Source: Abelmoschus esculentus (taxonomy: Eukaryota; Streptophyta; Magnoliopsida; Malvales; Malvaceae). Taken from it: 64,000 nt of DNA. Where the stretch lies: NCBI GenBank assembly GCA_035048815.1, contig JAUCBN010000046.1, positions 10,890,999 through 10,954,998 on the forward strand, given 5' to 3'. Below are positions 57,191 through 64,000 of this stretch, in pieces. A program made the translations under genes and the position numbers. The notes beneath the pieces were generated by a model, which was not told the origin of the DNA, did no database searches, and saw nothing but the letters and a program-made list of their open reading frames with translations. Positions within the stretch are counted from its first letter, which is position 1, and each line of letters begins with the position of its first letter.

Positions 57191-58133
57191 TTGGGGTGAA
57201 CAAAATTCGTATCGACTCAAAAAATTTATTTTTTTAATTTTAAGTAATTAAAAAAATCAAGTTCAAATCAAATTAAAAATTTTCCAACTCAAAAAATTGA
57301 AAAAATAAAAAAATAAATTTTATAGTTTTGCGATTTAGCCCATGATTTCATTTTTCTTCAATTCCTCCATTTTAAATCCAATTTGACCAAATTTGAACCA
57401 GATGTTCCTAAACCAATGTGAAATATTTATTTAGTTTCAATTCATATTTTTGACAATAAATTATATATATATTAATTTATCCCATAAACTTTATATGATT
57501 TCCTCGTTTATTCAATACTTCATTAATTTTAAGTCAACTTTTGACTAAATTTTAATCACACGCTCTTAAACTACTATAAAATATCTATTTAGATTCAATT
57601 TATGTTTCTTACTTTTGCAATTTAGCCCTTCAACTTTGATTGATTTCTCATTTTTAATTTCTCTTTCATTTCAAGTACTCTATTTTGATCAAAATTAAAC
57701 CACATGATTCACTAATACTATATAATATCTATGTAACTTCGTTTCATATTTCTCAAAATATATTATTTTTGCAATTTAATCCAGTCACTTTACATTTTAT
57801 TTAATTCCATCACTAAATTGAAAGTTTTTATAAAGTTTTTTTTTCATATCAATTCATTGACTCATTTTTACACCATCAATACTTTATCCCAAAATTTTCT
57901 TATTTGAAAATAATATTATAAATATATTTTTAGAAGCTTATGATATTTTTATTAAATGATATTATAAATCTTACTTATACATGTGAAAATAATATATATA
58001 TATATCTTATATTATTAAAGAAAATTATTTAAATTAAAATCAAACCATACTATAACATGAAAAATAATTATATTATAAATCTTACTTTTTTGAGTACTCG
58101 ACTCTATTTGAATCAATCAAATACTCACCCTTA
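57191..58133. mobile_element. hAT-like miniature element, 943 bp, with internal repeats
   Basis: Ends TTGGGGTGAACA and (from the right) TAAGGGTGAGTA. Flanks GTTAAAAG and ATTAAAAT agree at 6 of 8 positions. Internally, a block containing TTTTGCAATTTAGCCC, CTCATTTTT, and TATAAAATATCTATTTAG...TTCAATTTATG recurs about three times, each copy about 130-170 bp long and diverged. Confidence 0.6.
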
Positions 58134-58141
58134 ATTAAAAT

Positions 58142-61100
58142 ATTGTTTTTACACAACTAAAAAGATTCATGTAAGCAGTTTAACCAAAATAATTAGTGCC
58201 ACTATCCATTTGGATCTACTAATAATGTTATTATAAACACACAGAACAACTTATGCTGTTTTAATATAAGGGTCTAATCACAAATTTTAACATAGTAAAA
58301 TGACTGAAACCAATGTTTGCACATTTAGTTTTAATATAAATTAGAGGATTGTTGTTTATTTCTGTATGATCCTTGAAACCCTACGAATAGAAATTATTAT
58401 TTATATCTAATACTAAAAAAATAAATTTAAGATTATTGATTAAGATTTAAAATTAGAATTTAAGATTAAAATTTAGAAATTAGCAAAGTATACAGTTTAA
58501 ATTTAAAATTATAATTTAAAATTATTTTTTAATATTAGAATATAAAAGAATGAAAAGATTTTTGTTCCAACCCTGCTTGTAATAATAATCTCACCCACCA
58601 AACACCTTCCACCTCTAGCTCTTCTGAAAATGACCCAGTGCAACTTCTCAAGCTTACTTACCCAACAGCTCATCCCCATCACCTCAAATTGAAAATGACA
58701 ATCTAATAAAATAAATAGATATTACTACAGTTTTACAGTCCTATTTTTAATTTAACAGTCAACCACGCAAAACAGTAGTTAATGTTATATTTCTTACATA
58801 CTAAGAAAAAAAAAGTCAAAACCTTACTTCACAATTTATTGTACTCATTTGTACGTTTAAAAACCTCAAAACCCTAAACCCTATATCCTACTATATACCA
58901 TAAGAAAAAACCTAAAAAAATAATAAACACTAACCTTAATCTTGAACCTTATTTTTAGTATTGGTGTAAGGGCACCTAAACCTTATATCATAAACCCTAA
59001 ATTCTAAATATTAAATAGTAAGATTAAACCCTAACCCTAACCCCTAAATATTAACACTAAACCTCAATCTTAAACTCTAAACATTATTTTTAGTATTCAA
59101 GCCTACATAACACCAAAAGGTAGACGATTTTATTAGTGATTTGGACACATTTCCAAACGAGTTAGCTGCTAAACCTTTTGACTTTTAATAGATGATTAGG
59201 CTTTTAAGCAAGTCACCACCCATTTTAACAACCGTTTGCCCAATTTGGTTTGGAAAATAAGGGAAGGAGTTTGGTTTAATCTTTGGTTTCAAACAAGACA
59301 TGATTCAACTATTGGTGTCGGTGTTGCTGTCTGATGGAACACACCATGAAAGCCATTGCTCAACCTTTTTTTAAGTATCTTGTTTCACAAGATTCGTTAC
59401 CACCCGATGCATTGTATCTTTTTGTTTGCCATGGTTAGGTTTCGGCAAAGAACTGGTCTCGGAAGATGAATTCAATGGGAAGGCCGAAATGACACAATCA
59501 CATGCGTCGGGTTAGGTTTGCGTTTTGGACACAACCCCTACCCGACACGTTTCATTTGATAACATGAAGTCATGGTCAACTGGAAATTCAATTTCTTGAG
59601 GATTAATCTTTTAAACTTCAAAACCCATTATAAAATCTAAATATTTTTTTCTTTTATTACATTTAAAAGCATAAAATAAAATTTATTTGAATCAACAATA
59701 ACAAAATCATTTATACATAAAAAATACAGAAAATATATTACAGACTCAAACTATACATAAGACATAACATACATATTCCCTAATAATCCACAAGCAACAT
59801 CGAACAAATTAAATTTCTTAGTATCATAATCTACTGAAACACTGATGCATGATTAACCAATGCTTAAATTTCTGAGTATAATACGAGCGCTTCAAAAGAA
59901 TAAAAAAAAGTGGCTAAAGGAAAATTTGGCTAAAATAACTAAACCAACTAATTAAAATTATTTTCCATATTTTAATTTTATTAAAATTATTTTTGATAAA
60001 TTAATTCTCAAAATTAATTAAATTGATTCATTCGGTTAATCCGAACTGTCTATTCTACCTTACTCCTATGTCTAAATTCAGAACATTATAACTTTTTTTT
60101 TTTTTCGTTTTTCCTTTAATCATTATTTTTAAAGATTTTTATTATTCTAATGCAAATCGTCTAAAGATTGATTCGAATCGTACCTTTAAATTTTGAGACG
60201 AAACACTATCATAACAAAGCTCTCATCTTTACTCTAGTAAATTTTTATAGAGGATAAAAAAGATGAAGAGAGAAATGGAAGATGACATTAATGGGTTGAC
60301 ATATATAAAAAAGAGGTTGTCACTTTTTTAAACTCTTTTTTAAACTAAAGAAAAAGAACGAACCATCTAATATCAATGGTTAAAAGAACGATTGTTGTTC
60401 TTAGAGGTCACGAGTTTGAACATTAGTAATACCAGCACAATTTTTTTTTTAAAATTAGACGATCAATATTCAATGATTGAGAGTATACTATAGAACAGAT
60501 AATACTATAACACTATAACTGATTCAAAAAAAGGTAGAGAAAAAATTTCACTTCAGCATTTAAAAGATTCTTTTATTACAATCTCAGTCTACTAAGGCCA
60601 AAAATCAAACCGAACCCAAAATAATTCCATTCAATTTTTATAAAGTTCAAGTTCAAAATTTTGAATTAATATTAATTGTTGACTAAAAATTTGTATAATT
60701 ATAAAAAATACACAAAACCCGAAAAAAATCAGCATAAAATAAAATACCCTCCTGTAGATCATCCTCGACCCAAGTTCCGAAAAGTTTGAACATCCTTCTC
60801 GCGACAATAGTCATCAAGGAACACCATTCTTATACTAAAAAAAAAACATCGGAAAGCAAAATGGCTGAATGGACATTACCCATAACATTAAAAAAAATCG
60901 AAGAGGGAGGTCAACTTCCGAGAAATTAAACATTTTTTATTTAATGATATTTTATCTATTTAAAAATAATATTTGATACTAATATTAAATATTTAAATTT
61001 TAAATTTTAAATAAAATAATTCAAAAATTAATAACGGTGTTAATATATTCTCATTAATTTTATATGATATTAATTGATATAATAATAATTTTAACTTTCA

Positions 61101-61734
61101 ACGTTTATGTATTCTATCAATTTAATTTTTATTTTAAAAATATTAATAAATTTAATTTTTAATATTTACAAAATATAAAAAATTAAGTTTTACATCGTTT
61201 ATTATCAATATCAAATTTAATGGTTAAATTAGTCATTATATTAAACAAAATAATAAAAATTGACATCAGACATTAACACCATGATTAACTGTCTTTAGTT
61301 TCTCAATTTCGAAATCCACGGAGACTAATTCACTCCTCTCTTTTTGAGAGAAATTATTTATCTATTTTTATATTCAGAGATAACTAAAAAGTCTTTTTAA
61401 AAAAAAAAAATTCAAGTTTTATAAGTTTATTTTTATAAACCAAATCACTTCTCTCTTTCGAGAGATACCTAATAATATCGATATTATTTATTTAATTTCG
61501 ATATTTAGAAACAACTAATTTTTTCCCAAAAGAAATTTAAGTTTTATAAGTTAATTTTAATTAACTAAGCCAAATATGTTTATACATTCTCATTTCAATA
61601 TCATGGGTGTTAAATAATTTCATTAAAATTTTTGAAGAAAAAGTAATAATAATTTCAGTAAAAAGTATGAAAATTTTCAGACAATATCTTGGAGATAAAC
61701 AACAAAAAGAAGGTTGTCTAGATTTACCCTAAAT
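58142..61734. other. Intergenic, no gene recognised
   Basis: Long AT-rich stretch. The only structure seen is a degenerate telomere-like cluster at 58860-59060 (CCCTAAACCCTA, AAACCCTAACCCTAACCCCTAAA). Nothing here reads as a gene. Confidence 0.5.
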
Positions 61735-61930
61735 CCCAACCAACCAAACTTCCAATTAAGCTTCTAATCCACTTGAAACAGCATTTACAAGGTTTTATAA
61801 CTCAACCTCCAATTATGATTAGGTCCCAAAACACAACTTTATGTGAAATGCAAGAAATGATGAGAAAACCCTTTGGTATTCATCAAGATATAATTCTTGT
61901 TCCTAAAGGATACACACTCAGACACCTAAC
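61735..61930 (+). promoter_or_regulatory. AC elements (MYB sites) in the laccase promoter
   Basis: CCCAACCAACCAAACT at 61735-61750 contains ACCAACC and ACCAAAC. CACCTAACCAAAGG near 61921 contains ACCTAAC. These match the AC-II and secondary-wall MYB (MYB46/58/63-type) sites found in lignin genes. They lie 150-335 bp upstream of the laccase start. A TATA-like CTTTAAAAG sits near 61973. Function is inferred. Confidence 0.5.
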
Positions 61931-62069
61931 CAAAGGACAGAGACATTGCAGCAATTGGATCCATCACCACCCTTTAAAAGGGTGCACCGGTGAGTCATTC
62001 CTGACTACAACTAAGCCGAGGCGACGAACTAAGCTATAGAGAGGAGAAAAAAAAAGAGAAGGAAGAAAA

Positions 62070-64000
62070 ATGGACTCTTTTATTCGAGTTTTAGTTCTCG
62101 TCGTGCTCTTCTTTCCGGTTTTTGTCGACTGTGCTGTTCGACACTACAAGTTTAATGTAAGTATACATTGTTGAATTCTCGACCAAAATTTGTTTTCTGG
62201 GGGCAATGGACTATGTAAGCAAGTGTGGAAGCATTGTCCTTCATTAGTTTACGTATAATGTCTTAGTCTTTTATTTAATTCTTATTTAGTTTTGTTCTAG
62301 GTTGCTTTTCTTGAAAGTGACTTTAAATTTAAAAAATGTAGCTTTTGAGTCTAAAAATATTTTTTCATTGAGAGTTGAAGTTTGCAGCTTTTAAAATTTT
62401 CAAAAGCACTTTTGAGTATAATTATTTAATTATATCATAAATTCTTTTATATTTTGGGTAAATAATATCATTTGTCGTTAAATTATTCTTATTTTTTATC
62501 ACAAAATTATTATATTAGACAAAACTGTCACTAACGCTGTGTTTTATTTTGGTCACTAATATTACATTTTCTGTTTTGGCTACGAATATGTTGCTTCTTT
62601 CCTATTTCGACCATTAAATTATTGTTTTTTCATGAGTTTTTAATGACGGGTGGCCAAAATAGGAAAAAAAAATGCAACATTGGTGACGATTTTAGTAAAA
62701 GTAATAATTTGGTGATTAAAACAAGAAAGCAATAATAGCATAGTGACCAATGGTATTGTTTACCCTTTATATTCTTAAAAACAATTCTTGACAGCACTGT
62801 CAAGCAATCCTAGTTTAAACAAAATGTAAGAACTTTTTTTTTCTGAAATTTTCAAAAGCAATATTAAATTGATCCCGACTGTGAATTTATGGTCATGGTA
62901 ATATGAGCAGGTGGTAATGAAGAACACAACTAGATTATGTTCGAGCAAACCTATTGTAACAGTCAATGGTAAGTTCCCAGGCCCAACTCTCTACGCTAGG
63001 GAAGGCGATACAGTGCTTGTTAAAGTCGCCAACCACGTCAAATACAATGTTTCAATCCACTGGTAACAACCCAAATCCTTTATTTAATCTGGTCGTAATC
63101 CAGTAATACCGCATCAAAAAGGAAATGATCCGGATGGACACTTTTTTCATTCTTTGGTTCTCACTTGGTTTTGCAGGCATGGTATCCGGCAACTTCGAAC
63201 AGGTTGGGCTGATGGGCCAGCATATATCACACAATGTCCAATTCCGACAGGACAAAGCTATGTCTATAACTTTACCATCACAGGCCAACGAGGAACACTG
63301 CTTTGGCATGCTCATATTCTCTGGTTGAGGTCTACCGTCCATGGTGCCATTGTCGTCTTGCCTAAGCGAGGTGTTCCTTATCCATTTCCCAAACCCAACA
63401 AGGAAGTAGTTGTTGTATTAGGTGAGCTCCGACTTCAAATTCGTAAAGAGTTTATATGAACGTGATTTGTTTCTGATAATGTGTCATCGTCTTGTTTATT
63501 CTCAGCTGAATGGTGGAAATCCGACACAGAAGCGGTGATCAATGAAGCACTTAAGTCCGGATTGGCCCCGAATGTCTCGGATGCTCACACCATAAATGGT
63601 CACCCGGGACAGGTCTCGGGTTGTCCTTCACAGAGTACACTCCATCCCTTTCACTTACTGTCAAATTTAGAAATTTCAGTTTCGAATTTAGATGTTTGAT
63701 ACATAAAGAACGTGTTACAACCATGTGCAGGAGGTTTCCAACTTCCAGTTGAAAGCGGGAAGACCTATCTGCTACGCCTAATTAACGCTGCACTCAATGA
63801 AGAGCTGTTCTTCAAGATTGCAGGGCACAAGTTGACTGTTGTCGAAGTCGATGCCACATATGTTAAACCATTCAAAACCGATACGGTCGTAATAGCACCG
63901 GGACAAACCACCAATGTCCTTGTCTCTGCTGATAAACGTTCAGGCAAATACTTGGTTGCGGCCTCCCCTTTCATGGACGCTCCGATCGCAGTTGATAACC
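62070..64000 (+). CDS. LAC4: Laccase (LAC4 type), 5' part; runs off the window
   Basis: Secreted multicopper oxidase that oxidises monolignols in cell walls. Exons by frame: 62070-62156, 62911-63062, 63177-63421, 63506-63634, 63731 to the window end (about 294 codons seen of roughly 560). Residues 1-21 are a signal peptide. VRHYKFNVVMKN at 23-34, KPIVTVNGKFPGPTLYARE and HVKYNVSIHWHG at 71-82 match the LAC4 (IRX12) group closely. Copper ligands visible: His79 and His81 (HWHG), His124 and His126 (WHAHILW). The fifth exon continues LRLINAALNEELFFKIAG. Odd points: Ala in place of the usual Gly in the xEWW motif (split codon between exons 3 and 4), and Arg instead of Gly after CPSQ (exon 4/5 joint). 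No stop or frameshift is seen. Likely MYB-controlled from the upstream AC elements. Confidence 0.93.
62455..62765. mobile_element. Mutator-like miniature element in laccase intron 1
   Basis: Within the 754-bp first intron. Left end GGGTAAATAATATCATTTG, right end (opposite strand) GGGTAAACAATACCATTGG. The 9-bp flanks TTTATATTT and TTTATATTC agree at 8 of 9. The inside also contains paired CACTAAxxTTA words. It does not touch the splice sites. Confidence 0.6.

Noticed and set aside
61773..62039. 88-codon ORF just upstream of the laccase
   Set aside because: It lies in the laccase promoter and leader, has no family motif, and overlaps the MYB-site region. Most likely chance.

Overview
The window is nuclear DNA from a flowering plant, most likely a eudicot. 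It is AT-rich, its genes are split by short GT-AG introns, and there are three recognisable plant genes in a sea of transposable elements. The protein sequences and the repeat style look malvid (cotton or cacao relatives), but that placement is an impression and is not proven here. There are no prokaryotic features, tRNAs, rRNAs or CRISPR arrays.

The real genes, all on the + strand, are: (1) 5004-8883, the alpha subunit of plastid acetyl-CoA carboxyltransferase (CAC3/accA type), ten coding exons and 762 residues, for fatty acid synthesis; (2) 53010-54974, an intron-less OCTOPUS-family gene (DUF740, phloem patterning), 654 residues, with a 12-codon upstream ORF whose stop overlaps the main start codon; (3) 62070 to beyond the window end, a laccase of the LAC4 type, five exons visible, secreted and probably lignin-related, with MYB-type AC elements upstream. 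They belong to unrelated pathways and are not an operon or cluster.

The rest is mostly transposons of different ages. 1-2884: a Ty1-copia element (- strand) with its 5' LTR and primer site. 11425-13290: a decayed LINE. 13393-17275: a truncated Ty1-copia element (+). 18220-22701: a broken and rearranged Ty3-gypsy element (-). 23586-31770: a complete Ty3-gypsy-derived element (-) with both LTRs, a 5-bp target duplication, a tRNA-Asp primer site and gag-protease; it has no reverse transcriptase or integrase and carries an extra ORF instead. 34579-36824: a 2.2-kb solo LTR. 40182-41764: a Mutator-like element holding a captured piece of the TRAP-alpha gene (a Pack-MULE). 42610-42900: a LINE tail. 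43125-44440: a tandem array with a 188-bp period and nested palindromes. 45663-48970: an AT-rich composite that includes a 0.9-kb long inverted repeat. 49684-52062: a 5'-truncated LINE with a 15-bp target duplication.

Scattered among these are several hAT-like miniature elements (8-bp target duplications, TAGGGATG-type ends, tracts rich in CGACTCGA). Two of them were later hit by LTR elements, giving a readable order of nested insertions. The strongest items for follow-up are the TRAP-alpha Pack-MULE, the non-autonomous gypsy element with its covarying hairpins and repeated palindromic motif, and the 188-bp palindromic satellite.
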